Shown here one piece after another: positions 52,401-59,701 of a stretch of 64,000 nucleotides of DNA (its first letter is position 1; every line of letters starts with the position of its first letter). This DNA comes from Schauerella fraxinea. Its GTDB lineage: Bacteria; Pseudomonadota; Gammaproteobacteria; Burkholderiales; Burkholderiaceae_B. The stretch lies in the NCBI GenBank assembly GCA_030849945.1, contig JAVDKK010000003.1:806001-870000 (forward strand), written 5' to 3'. Position numbers and translations under genes: made by a program. Below the pieces are notes generated by a model. It did no database searches and was not told the DNA's origin. It was given only the letters and a program-made list of their open reading frames with translations.

Positions 52401-53040
52401 GGGTGACGGCGACACTGGCTATGCGGGGCTGGTCGTCAAGAAAGAAGCGGGTCCCTGGACGTATTCGGGCGCCGTCTCGGCAGGCTACGGAAAGTACGAC
52501 CTCACCCGCAACATCAACGTGGCGGGTTATGGATCGAGCGCGACCAGCCGGCCTGACGTGTTCAGTTATGGCACGCGGTTGCGCGTGGCGCGCACGTTCT
52601 CAGCCGATGCCTATTACGTCAAGCCTTACGTCGACTTCGATGCCACGTTTTCGCGTATGCCGAAGTACAGCGAAGGGGGCGACGCACTCAAATTAAACGT
52701 GGATGGCAGTGACCAGTTCGTGATGGCGCTTTCGCCCATGCTCGAAATCGGCGGTCGACGCGCGCTTGATAATGGTGCCGAAATGCGCCCCTATGCGTAT
52801 GCCGGTGTGTCGTTCCTGTCGCGAGACGAATTCAAGGTCAACACGTGGCTCGCCGGCGCACCCGCCGGCAGCGGCTCGTTCCGCACCTCGCTGAAAACCG
52901 ACAACGTGATCGGTCGTCTGGGTGGCGGTATTCAGCTCTTCACGGCTAAGGGCTGGAGCTTCAAGGTGGAATACGACGGCGAGTTTGGTTCAAACCTCCA
53001 AAGCCACGCGGGTTCGCTCAAGGCGATGATGCCGTTTTGA
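46486..53040 (+). CDS. Giant glycine-rich type Va autotransporter
   Basis: Surface protein of about 2,184 residues. ATG 46486 is preceded by GAAGGA and starts an extended signal peptide (HVALSTLALSAVGLLFTDAS, cleavage near ASA-AEP). The passenger is built from repeats of about 50-80 residues, each with a glycine turn QSIGGGGG; some 16 copies are recognisable. This pattern is known in large autotransporters of Burkholderiales and predicts a long beta helix. A single close cysteine pair (LCSGGSATPC) precedes an autochaperone-like segment (GVLRADVDFAGMRSSQLIVQ). The C-terminal barrel starts near CFWGQVTGRTTSGGGAG and ends in SLKAMMPF. Adhesion or biofilm formation is the likely role. It is divergent from a LytST-like regulator pair. 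Confidence 0.93.
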   Translation: MLPNGAPQPRRSNPFFRHVALSTLALSAVGLLFTDASAAEPSAALLVDRQQPAAINGAAGALGISVALNIVPEDLTLLAPQSGLFVRSIGGAGGDSDGSSGGRGGDGGTASIQYAGKLVIQGNGVAGSSAIGTNPGVYDDDGGVFGLYAASAGGTGGNALSSVLGGGSGGTGGRAQAVMISNAGSITLDAVLPYGAAGIYGGSVGGRGGNQDDQASGDQVGGDGNNGGTVSIDNRGAITVRTSQGGRFAWGVAAESLGNLAGLNASSGGSGEFVAVTNSGAVDVSTQPAIFSNGVRGVSASSIGAAASTSQDGSDDGGPGGFFYGVNVSHTSSVNVVSRGLSKPVDVSSVSGGIVAIAAGGQGGDGPDTATNTSNEKAGAGGGFFATPNVSKAVTVLIGDAASITTDGGYLPGVAAIAQGGAGGAGRSRSNGASGGASGMVQVDVNGNAQITTNGTSSFGVLARTQGGDGGVVRTSSGLVDVTSQAAGRGGNAGAVDLTVGSSGGVVVSTLGSNASALTAQSLGGAGGGTSSSFEFFVNTPVGVGQGGSPGRVSVSSGAKLNTGGDYAHGIVAQSIGGGGGVAGESNGIIGVGARGGQGAVGGEVFVYQSNAIGTLGTAAIGILSQSIGGGGGDGGNANGVIGVGGQGGTGGDAGRPDLTLKDSTIGTKGDFAYGVVTQSIGGGGGNGGDVITVSAGVPPIGIGGTGGAAGTGNTASVSVDNATLSTAGDNAHGMVTQSVGGGGGVGGNARGVALAPASFQMAGGGGKGGSAGSASINANRLALSTLGSHASGVIVQSIGGGGGTGGSAASVDAFAGFAASASVGGSGTGAGQGGTATASLSNSTITTGRVATTATDAHGLLVQSIGGGGGVAGGSFSKAFAVAVPVGDVTVGAAASASVGGTGGDGGAAGTASGMLDASSITTYGSGSHGALVQSIGGGGGVGGSASSAAGVLGISESTEVSLSTALGGSGGKGGDGAAASLALTNRSVIQTFGDFANAALVQSIGGGGGNAAIGSASATNRRAGGNLGITLGLGGKGDSAGQGGAVSLTTSQDSSLITQGDGARGALLQSIGGGGGNSQGGSFGLEAVIPSSTSEPTGTAGAPSTGGSAASNGDSAASGPTTLSATIQIGRTGANGGSGGAIALDVDGTIGTAGVDADGLTAQSIGGGGGLGGSVGETKSASDSEGSGGESESDDNGSSYGLNLSVGGSGGGAGKGGDIGSAAQPARLAARIVTLGDFADGIVLQSIGGGGGQGGTAAVASSSAKTSLALSLGGAGGTGLDGGNVYVNFDDSADGASVDTSGYAAHGVVIQTIGGGGGMAASRSPRVKGTINLARNGGSDGNGGNITITNGWLASATRGDDAHAVILQSIGSGGGIASVGSSAGDAMPGASALAVTLGGNSRTTGTGGAVTLTTGVNLVTRGDRSVGLIAQSIGGGGGIATGPAANFSAIDLGMGGANGGTVNLNLTRSSSVSTTGAGAHGIIAQSIGGSGGLVGDLSQKTQLANGTLRKGGMGNGAAVSVVVDGTVQTQGANAHGVVAQSLGDGGVFGSIPGQGLAGSTNAVGTGLSGNVSVDVKDVMATGVGSTAVFAQSAAGQFDFNGNIDVNINGNVVGGSGPDGSGVWLVSGKSNTLRVNPGASLAAASGVAVRYTVERADAPTARLAVFNSGTIDGDILCSGGSATPCDVENTGTLQGATRYEANVQNAGTLLIGKPGTFSALTVAGNFAQASAGVLRADVDFAGMRSSQLIVQGNAVLNGVLDVVPTTVLPNRELAIVRVAGTSSGALQAVDSPIFDYDARQVGQDHAIRVVGASFDAPTLGLSDGQSSVARYLQRGWDRGGSPELARLYGALDLAARAGAGDYRRSLSDLSPGVSLAPAAQMHSGMTRFANAMLSCPVFDGQNASMRERDCFWGQVTGRTTSGGGAGSVSDYSYDSVTYQVGGQKQVSPTWFVGGSAAYQDATLRGDDRRVRGDGDTGYAGLVVKKEAGPWTYSGAVSAGYGKYDLTRNINVAGYGSSATSRPDVFSYGTRLRVARTFSADAYYVKPYVDFDATFSRMPKYSEGGDALKLNVDGSDQFVMALSPMLEIGGRRALDNGAEMRPYAYAGVSFLSRDEFKVNTWLAGAPAGSGSFRTSLKTDNVIGRLGGGIQLFTAKGWSFKVEYDGEFGSNLQSHAGSLKAMMPF
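48199..51129 (+). repeat. In-frame glycine-turn repeats of the giant autotransporter
   Basis: About 16 imperfect units, each carrying a core encoding Q-S-I-G-G-G-G-G (variants QSVGGGGG, QTIGGGGG, QSIGSGGG, QSIGGSGG and QSLGDGG), spaced roughly 150-240 bp. The nucleotide cores (CAGTCGATCGGCGGCGG and variants) are similar enough to support recombination and length variation. Confidence 0.8.
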
Positions 53041-53401
53041 AGATGTCGGGACAGGTGCGCAGGATCTCGTGCTCGACGATCTGCAGCGCCTGTCGCCAGG
53101 GCACTTCGTCTTCGCTCACCGGCCATGTGGCGTGACCCAGGAAACGCTCGGGCTGGCGCAGCTTGAACAGAAAATCGATGAGGAAGGTGCTGACGGATTT
53201 GCGAACCGCCTTGTCGCACGTCCCCCAACCGTCGGCATTGGAGGCGCGCAACTGCATGAGAAAACGCAGCGCCAGATACTCGACATGGCGCGGGCGCTCG
53301 GGATGGGCCCACACGCCGCCGTCCTTGAGCCACTGTTTTTCTTCCAGCAGGACGAACAGCAGCCGAACTGCCTTGTCACTGTCTACGATGCAATGCGCCA
53401 T
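53018..53401 (-). CDS. Hypothetical protein at the end of the iron locus
   Basis: Protein of 127 residues with no hydrophobic segment; features are VDSDKAVRLLFVLLEEKQWL, RHVEYLALRFLMQLRAS and a C-terminal VEHEILRTCPDI. Four cysteines. It is 27 bp behind the DUF3649 gene on the same strand and so may be the last gene of the FecI-TonB receptor operon. Its 3' end overlaps the 3' end of the giant autotransporter by 23 bp. No family recognised. Confidence 0.6.
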   Translation of the reverse strand: MAHCIVDSDKAVRLLFVLLEEKQWLKDGGVWAHPERPRHVEYLALRFLMQLRASNADGWGTCDKAVRKSVSTFLIDFLFKLRQPERFLGHATWPVSEDEVPWRQALQIVEHEILRTCPDIFKTASSP

Positions 53402-53428
53402 GATCGATGGTGTTCTTTTTGTCGCGAC

Positions 53429-53749
53429 CTAAGCCGGTTGAAAGCCGTTCAATAAATAGACCACGACCAGGCAGCCACATCCGATCGTCGCTTGCATCGC
53501 CCACACCGTCGCCAGACGTTTGATCGCGAATACCCACACCGCCACGCCGGCGTAGATCGCAAAGCTGAGCATCGAAGCGATCAGAACGCTGTTTGCCCGC
53601 GAGACACCGATAGCGCTGACCAAGAGGAGGGTGAGCGCTGTTGAGATCAGCGCGCTCAACGCATAGCCGCCGACGACAGCCGCCAGGACGCGACTGAAGA
53701 TGGCGAGGCGATATCGCCATGAGCGGGGCGCCGGGGGTGCGCGTGTCAT
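53429..53749 (-). CDS. DUF3649 membrane protein (iron uptake associated)
   Basis: Protein of 106 residues with three hydrophobic helices (RVLAAVVGGYALSALISTAL, NSVLIASMLSFAIYAGVAVW and a last one with GCGCLVVVYLL). The DUF3649 family is found beside siderophore receptors and PepSY proteins. Its ATG (53747-53749) overlaps the PepSY stop by an ATGA junction, showing coupled translation. Function undetermined; a role in iron release or reduction at the inner membrane fits the context. Confidence 0.8.
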   Translation of the reverse strand: MTRAPPAPRSWRYRLAIFSRVLAAVVGGYALSALISTALTLLLVSAIGVSRANSVLIASMLSFAIYAGVAVWVFAIKRLATVWAMQATIGCGCLVVVYLLNGFQPA

Positions 53750-55371
53750 GGCATGGATCCCTGGCCGCTGCGGCCCGCCGCGCGTCGTACCTGCGGTATG
53801 TTGCGCGATGCCGATCGAATGCGCCACGCGGCCCAGGCGAGCGCGGCACCCAAGCCGAGAGAAACCAATTCGACGCCGGCACGCTGCAAATCCATCATCT
53901 TGATGTATTGCCCCAGATGCTGCCCGGTGGTGATCAGATTGAGCAGCGGCAAGGCCAGACAAAGCAGCGCCGCCAATCCGAGCAGCTCCACCCATGCCCG
54001 TTGCGGCTTGCGCCATAACGCATACAGCGACGTCGCAAGCCAGACGAGCATGGAACCGCGGATCTCCCACGCCGAACGGTCGATCATGGTGACGGATAAA
54101 AGGCGATTGACGTAGAAGTAGGCAATACAGGCAACGACGATGCCCGCAATCGCTGCAATATTGAGCGACTCGATCGTGCGGTAGACGACAGACGTGGCGT
54201 GGCCAAATTCGTTAGCGCTTTTCTTGCGCCGCTTGCTTGTGAACAGAATCGCGCCAGTGGCGATCATCAGCGTGCCGAGCAGCCCGCAGAAGAAGTACAG
54301 CCATCGCATGCCCCAACCGCCGAAGCGTGCGAAATGCAGCGACTCCATGGCGGCATGAATGTCTTCCGCCGCAAAAGGTGCATCCACGTCCGGGCGCTGC
54401 ATCTTGAGCACGGTACCCGTCGCTCCGTCGAACAGCACCGACGCGACGGGGCTCAACACGCCACCGGATGGTGTTGCGGGGTCGATTCGCCCGATGACTC
54501 TGACGGTCGCGCCCGCCTGGCCGGGTTGCTCCACAACGATCATGCGTGTGGGCTGCCGGGTAAGCGCTTCGGCTTCACGCTGGAGCGAGGCGACATCCTG
54601 GAGGCGCGTCGCCGTGGCGGGCGGGGGGCGCGAGCGCGCTGGATCGACGTCATGCGTGAGTTCGGTTTGAAATTGGCGGTAGGCCGAAGGGTCAGTGCCG
54701 TAGGCGGTCTGAAGCGGCCAGGGCATGTAGCCCGTGTAGAAAATCGCCAGGCCCGTATACACGATCATGAAAAGGAACGGTAAGGGCAAAACGGCGCTTA
54801 CGTTGTGGGCATCCATCCACGATCGTTGCCCTTTGCCTGGGCGGAAGGTAAAGAAATCCACGAAAATTCGGCGATGAACGACAACACCCGATATCAGGGC
54901 GACCAACATGCACATCGATATCCAGCCGACAATCCAGTAACCGATCGTGGGCACGTGCAGCATGTAGTGAAACAACACGAAGTGGCGGCCGCCCTCTGTT
55001 TTTCGTCCCCAGGGTTCGGTTTGAATGACGCCGGTCAAAGGGTGGACCGTACGGTGTTCGGTGGTGGCGCCTGCCCGCCAGGCCAATTGCATGGCATCGT
55101 CCGGCCCGAGCGGCATGACAATTCGCCAGAAACGCGCGTTCGGTGCCTGCTCGCTCAAGTACGCCGTCGCGCGCGCCAGTGAGCGGGGGGCGTCGCCCAG
55201 TGTGGACTGCGCGGGCGCGGCGAGCACCGGCTTGGCCTCCATCCAGCGTGTGATCGGCTCACGAAACACACTCAGCGTACCGGTCAGGAATATCGCGCAC
55301 AGCAGCCATCCACACGTGAGCCCGCACCATGTGTGCAGCCACGACATCGACTGTCGAAATCCCTCTTTCAT
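53746..55371 (-). CDS. PepSY-associated TM protein (ferric-siderophore reductase-like)
   Basis: Inner-membrane protein of 541 residues of the PepSY_TM type. The first helix is WLHTWCGLTCGWLLCAIFLT, followed by periplasmic PepSY-like stretches and further helices (YWIVGWISMCMLVALISGVV, LPFLFMIVYTGLAIFYTG, WLYFFCGLLGTLMIATGAIL) and three or four C-terminal helices. Conserved histidines (SWLHTW, VVHRRIF, DAHNVSAV) resemble the heme- or iron-handling histidines of FoxB/FhuF-like siderophore reductases. It lies 46 bp behind the TonB receptor gene and overlaps DUF3649 by 4 bp, so it should act on iron brought in by that receptor. Confidence 0.88.
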   Translation of the reverse strand: MKEGFRQSMSWLHTWCGLTCGWLLCAIFLTGTLSVFREPITRWMEAKPVLAAPAQSTLGDAPRSLARATAYLSEQAPNARFWRIVMPLGPDDAMQLAWRAGATTEHRTVHPLTGVIQTEPWGRKTEGGRHFVLFHYMLHVPTIGYWIVGWISMCMLVALISGVVVHRRIFVDFFTFRPGKGQRSWMDAHNVSAVLPLPFLFMIVYTGLAIFYTGYMPWPLQTAYGTDPSAYRQFQTELTHDVDPARSRPPPATATRLQDVASLQREAEALTRQPTRMIVVEQPGQAGATVRVIGRIDPATPSGGVLSPVASVLFDGATGTVLKMQRPDVDAPFAAEDIHAAMESLHFARFGGWGMRWLYFFCGLLGTLMIATGAILFTSKRRKKSANEFGHATSVVYRTIESLNIAAIAGIVVACIAYFYVNRLLSVTMIDRSAWEIRGSMLVWLATSLYALWRKPQRAWVELLGLAALLCLALPLLNLITTGQHLGQYIKMMDLQRAGVELVSLGLGAALAWAAWRIRSASRNIPQVRRAAGRSGQGSMP

Positions 55372-55417
55372 ACGATGGGCGCGTAGAACCGATAGGGCGC
55401 AGACACGAGCGCTTGCA

Positions 55418-57907
55418 TCAGAACGTGCCGCGCAGCGTCACCATCACATTACGCGGATCGCCGTAAAAGTTGCCGGCCACGAGATTCGCCAGCGAGCTGT
55501 AGTACGTTTTGTCGAACACATTGTTGACGTTGACGGTAGTCGCCCAATTGCGATTGATCTGGTATTTCGCATACGCATTCCAGACCGACCGGCCGCCCAT
55601 GTTTGCGCGTTGGCCGCTCACTTCGCGATAGCTTGCGCTCTGCGCGTTCACACCGCCGCCGAGGGTGAAGTCTTGCAGATCGCCGGGGAGCTGATAGGTG
55701 GACCACAGACGAAAGATGTGTTTGGGCGTGTAGGTATTGAAAGACATCCCCTCGCTGCTCACATCCTTCACGTACTTGGTTTGATTGAACGTGTAGCCGG
55801 CAAACACATTCCAGCCGCGCGCCACCTTGCCACTGATTTCGGCGTCGAAACCCTGGCTGCGGACTTCGCCCGTGTCGGTATAGCAGTAATAGTCGGCGCG
55901 GCAGGTGGGGCTGGTATTGAAATCCGCTTGCGCACGATTCTTCTGGTTGATGCGGAAGGCCGCGAAAGACGCATTCAATCGCCCATCGAGAAGTTCGCCC
56001 TTCACACCGGCTTCGTAGTTGGTGCCTGTGATGGGTTTCAACAACGCACCGGCTTCGTTTTGTTCAGACTGCGGTTTGAAAATATCGGCGTAACTGACAT
56101 AGGCCGACCACTGCGGCGTCAAGTCGTAGATCAGTCCCGCATAAGGATTGACGACGCCGTTTTCCTTGCTGTTGGTGGCACCGGTGGAAGGGCTGGCGCC
56201 CGTGGTATTCGTCTTCCAGTCGGTGTCGAACCAACTGACGCGGGCGCCAACAATCAGCTTGAGCGGATCTGCGATCTGCAGCCGGGCGGCATTGTAGATA
56301 CCGAACTGTCGGGCATCGCCGCGGCGCGCTTCACGCGTATTGGCGTAGATCTCAGCGTCATCCGGCTCGCGGATGTTGGCGTTGTAGTGGTCGATATCGA
56401 AAACGTTGTAGTTCGTTTTGAAGCCGTACGTGGTGTTGTTGGTGGCGCGCGAATAGTTCATGCCGCTCACGATTTCATGCCGGCGGCCAAACAGATCGAC
56501 ATTGCCGGTCACATAGGCGTCGATGCCCGAGGTTTCGATGTCGGCGATCGAGCGGGCGGCCATCACGGCGCCCTGGCGCAGCAGCGGGCTGACGGCGCGA
56601 TTGGAACTGGCGTATTTGAGATCGTGATCTTCGTTGAAATGAACCGCTGCGACCTTGAACGTCCAGTTGTCGTTCAGCCGGTGGGTGAGGTCGGCAAATA
56701 CGCCTTGATTGCTCGTATCCTGGCGATTCCAGGTGGCGCCAAGATAGGTGGAACGTGGCAGAAAAAGATCGTCCCCATTTGTGAGTCGGGGCAGGCCGTT
56801 CAGGGTGGGGCGCCCTTTGATCTTCTCCGAACTCATTCCCACATTGACGGTGGTGGCGGCAGACAGGTCGTATTCGAGCGTGCCGTAAAACGTGGCATTG
56901 CGACGATTCACGTAATCGACGAACGAATGCTGATCCTCATAATCGACCACGCCGCGACCGCGCAAGGTGCCGGCCGCGTTCAGCACGCCGCTGGCGTCGA
57001 TGAGCGCACCGTAGCGATCCCAAGAACCGCCGCGCACTTCCATGGTGAGCGCCGATGCATCCATCGGGCGTTTGCGCACCAGGTTGACGGCACCGCTGGG
57101 ATTGCCTTCACCCTGCAGCAGGCCTGCCGCACCGCGTAGCACTTCGACGCGATCGTAAATGGCGGTACCGGCATTGAAGTTGTTGGCGCGCCCATACATG
57201 CCGCGGTTGAGCGGTACGCCGTCATACTGCACCGTGGTGAGGTCGAAGCCCCGCGAGTAGATGTAGCGCCCGCCCTGGGGACTTTGTTGAATAGTGATGC
57301 CGGTGGTGCTGGCCAGCGCGTCGTATACGGACGTGAGATTTTGCTCATCGAGCAGCTCGCGGGTGACGACGCTGATCGACTGCGGAATCTCCTTGAGTGC
57401 CTGTTGGCCTTTTCCGATCGTGACGGCGGGCGTGGTGTAGCTGCCGGTGCCTTCGGTGATCACACCATCGGCCAGCCCGCTTACTGTTACCGGCGCCAGC
57501 GTGGTCACGCCCGAAACGACTGCTGGGATGCGCTGCAGATGAAAGCCGTCGCCATTTGCATTGGGTACGGCTTGCAAACCCGTGCCTTGCAAGAGCGTTG
57601 CCAGCCCTTGTTCAACTGAATAACGGCCGGACAATCCCTGCGTCTGCACGTCGCGCGTCAATGCCGGTGTGAACGCGACGGTCGTGCGCGCGGCCACGCC
57701 GAATCTGCCCAGTGCCACGTCGAGCGGTGCCGGCGGAATCGAAAAGTGCACGCCGCCGCCCGGTATGGTTTGCGCCCATGTCACGCTGGGCGCGGCGATG
57801 GGCAAGGCAAGGGCCATCAACGCACCGCAGCGCGCTACGGTGATACGGATCCGGCATTCGCGCCACTGCCATTGAGGGGCGGGTGCAGGTCGATGGCGTT
57901 GGGCCAT
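55418..57907 (-). CDS. TonB-dependent siderophore receptor with STN signalling domain
   Basis: Outer-membrane receptor of 829 residues: signal peptide (ALMALALPIAAPSVTWAQ), an STN domain (about residues 52-115, FSIPPAPLDVALGRFGVAAR) that talks to a FecR-type anti-sigma factor, a TonB-box-like LAPVTVSG, a plug domain (QQALKEIPQSISVVTRELLD) and a 22-strand barrel ending in NVMVTLRGTF. The layout matches FecA/FpvA/FoxA-type ferric-siderophore transducers. The hydroxamate or catecholate specificity cannot be told from sequence. ATG at 57907 is preceded by AGGA. It is downstream of fecI-fecR-like genes on the same strand, with 133 bp before it. Confidence 0.93.
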   Translation of the reverse strand: MAQRHRPAPAPQWQWRECRIRITVARCGALMALALPIAAPSVTWAQTIPGGGVHFSIPPAPLDVALGRFGVAARTTVAFTPALTRDVQTQGLSGRYSVEQGLATLLQGTGLQAVPNANGDGFHLQRIPAVVSGVTTLAPVTVSGLADGVITEGTGSYTTPAVTIGKGQQALKEIPQSISVVTRELLDEQNLTSVYDALASTTGITIQQSPQGGRYIYSRGFDLTTVQYDGVPLNRGMYGRANNFNAGTAIYDRVEVLRGAAGLLQGEGNPSGAVNLVRKRPMDASALTMEVRGGSWDRYGALIDASGVLNAAGTLRGRGVVDYEDQHSFVDYVNRRNATFYGTLEYDLSAATTVNVGMSSEKIKGRPTLNGLPRLTNGDDLFLPRSTYLGATWNRQDTSNQGVFADLTHRLNDNWTFKVAAVHFNEDHDLKYASSNRAVSPLLRQGAVMAARSIADIETSGIDAYVTGNVDLFGRRHEIVSGMNYSRATNNTTYGFKTNYNVFDIDHYNANIREPDDAEIYANTREARRGDARQFGIYNAARLQIADPLKLIVGARVSWFDTDWKTNTTGASPSTGATNSKENGVVNPYAGLIYDLTPQWSAYVSYADIFKPQSEQNEAGALLKPITGTNYEAGVKGELLDGRLNASFAAFRINQKNRAQADFNTSPTCRADYYCYTDTGEVRSQGFDAEISGKVARGWNVFAGYTFNQTKYVKDVSSEGMSFNTYTPKHIFRLWSTYQLPGDLQDFTLGGGVNAQSASYREVSGQRANMGGRSVWNAYAKYQINRNWATTVNVNNVFDKTYYSSLANLVAGNFYGDPRNVMVTLRGTF

Positions 57908-58040
57908 GGGGAGTTCCTAATTCGTCTATGAAGTGGTCAGACCGCTATCGGCTACAGGTCTGTTTCACTATGTCTAACGAACAGGAATCGAAAATCTTCG
58001 CCGGCGTTACAAAAAATGCCGCTGTTTGGTTTTGCCGGGA

Positions 58041-59063
58041 TCAGAGGGGCTCGATGTTTACCCAATAGCGGGTGCGATAGCGCAGCGAAAGATCCAGGAC
58101 GCCGACCACGACCTGCAGCGTTTTGTCGGTATCGTCGATGCGAAACGCACCGCTGACCTCCCGATCGGCGACGCGGGCATCGCAGCGCAGGATGCCGGCA
58201 CGGTAGCGCGCCAGTTCCGTCAGAAAATCATCGAGCCGCATGCGGTTCGCCACCAGCATGCCTTGCGTCCAGGCCTGCGCGTTGCCATCCAGGGGCTGTG
58301 CCACGGGCAGCTTGCGCGGGCCAACGTCCGCCTGTTCGCCCGCTTGCAGCACGAGGGTGGGACCGACGCCGCCGGGTTGCTCCACACGTACTCGACCCTC
58401 AAACACAGCGACGCGCGTAAACGCTCGATCGGCCGCGATCTGGCGCACGACGAAACGCGTGCCCAGGGGCGTGAGCACAGCGTTGGGCGTGTTCACAAGG
58501 AACGGACGGGCGGCTGGATCGACGGCCGTCGCCACCAGTATTTCGCCGCTGCGCAGTTCGACGCGGCGCTGATGCGCGTCGTAATGCACGCGCACGACGG
58601 TGTCGGTGTTGAGCGTGAGCGATGTGCCGTCGGTGAGTGCCACCGTCCGTTGTTCGCCGGTGGCCGTACGCACCACGGTATCGCCAGCCCAGAGATGCTC
58701 GCGCGCAGCCAAGAGGGTTAGCGCACCCACGCCCAGCCCCGCGATGCTCCATTTGAGTGCAGTGCGGCGCGAGCGTTGCTCGCAGTAACGCAAAATGGTT
58801 TGCCCGGCCGTTCCAGCGGCAAGGGGAATATCGTCTCGCACGCGAAATTCGCCGCGCATGCTCTGCATCCGCAGCCATGCCAGTTCGTGGCGAGGATCCT
58901 GCCGGCGCCAATCGGAACAGGCGGCCAGCGTAGCCGCATCGGGCGCATCGGTCGTGCGCACAAGCCATTGGGCTGCTTGCCTGATGATTGCCGCCGATGG
59001 CGGTTCGACATCGCCAGCCGAGGTGCCTATCGGCTTGGGTACAGCCGCCGTGTCGCGCATCAT
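58041..59063 (-). CDS. FecR-family anti-sigma/sigma regulator
   Basis: Inner-membrane regulator of 340 residues. It has an N-terminal cytoplasmic DUF4880-like segment (IIRQAAQWLVRTTDAPDAAT, DWRRQDPRHELAWLRMQ), a single transmembrane helix (ALKWSIAGLGVGALTLLAAR), and a periplasmic FecR domain (RTATGEQRTVALTDGTSLTL, TPLGTRFVVRQ). ATG 59063 overlaps the sigma-factor stop by an ATGA junction, so it is taken as the start; a longer frame to 59093 is less likely. It would relay the receptor STN signal to the sigma factor encoded just upstream. Confidence 0.92.
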   Translation of the reverse strand: MMRDTAAVPKPIGTSAGDVEPPSAAIIRQAAQWLVRTTDAPDAATLAACSDWRRQDPRHELAWLRMQSMRGEFRVRDDIPLAAGTAGQTILRYCEQRSRRTALKWSIAGLGVGALTLLAAREHLWAGDTVVRTATGEQRTVALTDGTSLTLNTDTVVRVHYDAHQRRVELRSGEILVATAVDPAARPFLVNTPNAVLTPLGTRFVVRQIAADRAFTRVAVFEGRVRVEQPGGVGPTLVLQAGEQADVGPRKLPVAQPLDGNAQAWTQGMLVANRMRLDDFLTELARYRAGILRCDARVADREVSGAFRIDDTDKTLQVVVGVLDLSLRYRTRYWVNIEPL

Positions 59064-59590
59064 GCGTACAGTGCGGCGTAGCAATGCTCCCACGCCTTGA
59101 CCATATCGCGCTGGACAGCTGCCACCGAAATGCTCAGCTCGTGCGCGATGTCGCGGTAGGGCATGCCGTCGATCTGGGCCAGAATGAACACCCGCCGAAC
59201 GCGCGGCGGCAATTTTTCCATGACCTTGCAGACGGCGTTGAGCGTTTCCAGCACAAGCGCCATCGTCTCCGGGCTGGGTGCCGTGTCGTCTTCACGCATG
59301 GCCAGGGTTTCAAGATAGGCCTGTTCGATTGCTTTCTTGCGCGCCTGATCGATGAGCAAGCGCTTGGCGATCGTCGTGAGAAACCCCCGGGGCTCGTCAA
59401 GACCCGTGGCCGGCGCATGGCGCAGCAGGCGTTCGAAGGTGTCGTGCGCCAGGTCGGCCGCGTTCTCGATATTGCCGCTCAGCCGGCGCCGCAGCATCTG
59501 TACCAGCCAGCCATGATGCTCGCGATAGACACTGGCGAGCGATTCGGTGGACGAGAATTCGGCGGGCTGCACGATAGGGGGGCGACGCAT
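59060..59590 (-). CDS. ECF sigma factor, FecI family
   Basis: Sigma factor of 176 residues with region 2 (YREHHGWLVQMLRRRLSGNI, DLAHDTFERLL) and region 4 (LPPRVRRVFILAQIDGMPYR, ISVAAVQRDMVKAWEHC). This is the FecI/PvdS-like group that drives siderophore-receptor genes when the receptor is occupied. A Fur-box-like palindrome lies 8 bp upstream of the ATG, so iron starvation probably controls the whole locus. The gene lacks a clear ribosome site; a leaderless or weakly initiated message is possible. Confidence 0.92.
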   Translation of the reverse strand: MRRPPIVQPAEFSSTESLASVYREHHGWLVQMLRRRLSGNIENAADLAHDTFERLLRHAPATGLDEPRGFLTTIAKRLLIDQARKKAIEQAYLETLAMREDDTAPSPETMALVLETLNAVCKVMEKLPPRVRRVFILAQIDGMPYRDIAHELSISVAAVQRDMVKAWEHCYAALYA

Positions 59591-59597
59591 AGACGTT

Positions 59598-59619
59598 AAT
59601 GGGAATGATTTCCATTGTA
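59598..59619 (-). promoter_or_regulatory. Fur-box-like operator before the FecI gene
   Basis: AATGGGAATGATTTCCATT is a 19-bp imperfect palindrome (7 of 9 pairs match). Shifted by three bases, GGGAATGATTTCCATTGTA agrees with the Fur consensus GATAATGATAATCATTATC at 12 of 19 positions. Its place directly before the sigma gene fits iron repression by Fur. TACAAT on the minus strand (59614-59619) could be the -10 box. Confidence 0.65.
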
Positions 59620-59701
59620 GTCTAGTACATCGAATTCTTGGCCCAAATCGTGCAGCTTGCAGTGGCGCCGTTGCATCGTTGCTACTGGTGGGTTTGCCCC
59701 G

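Noticed and set aside
55025..57139. A 704-codon plus-strand frame opposite the PepSY and TonB receptor genes
   Set aside because: The receptor and PepSY genes have clear domains on the minus strand; this frame has no recognisable domain and crosses both.
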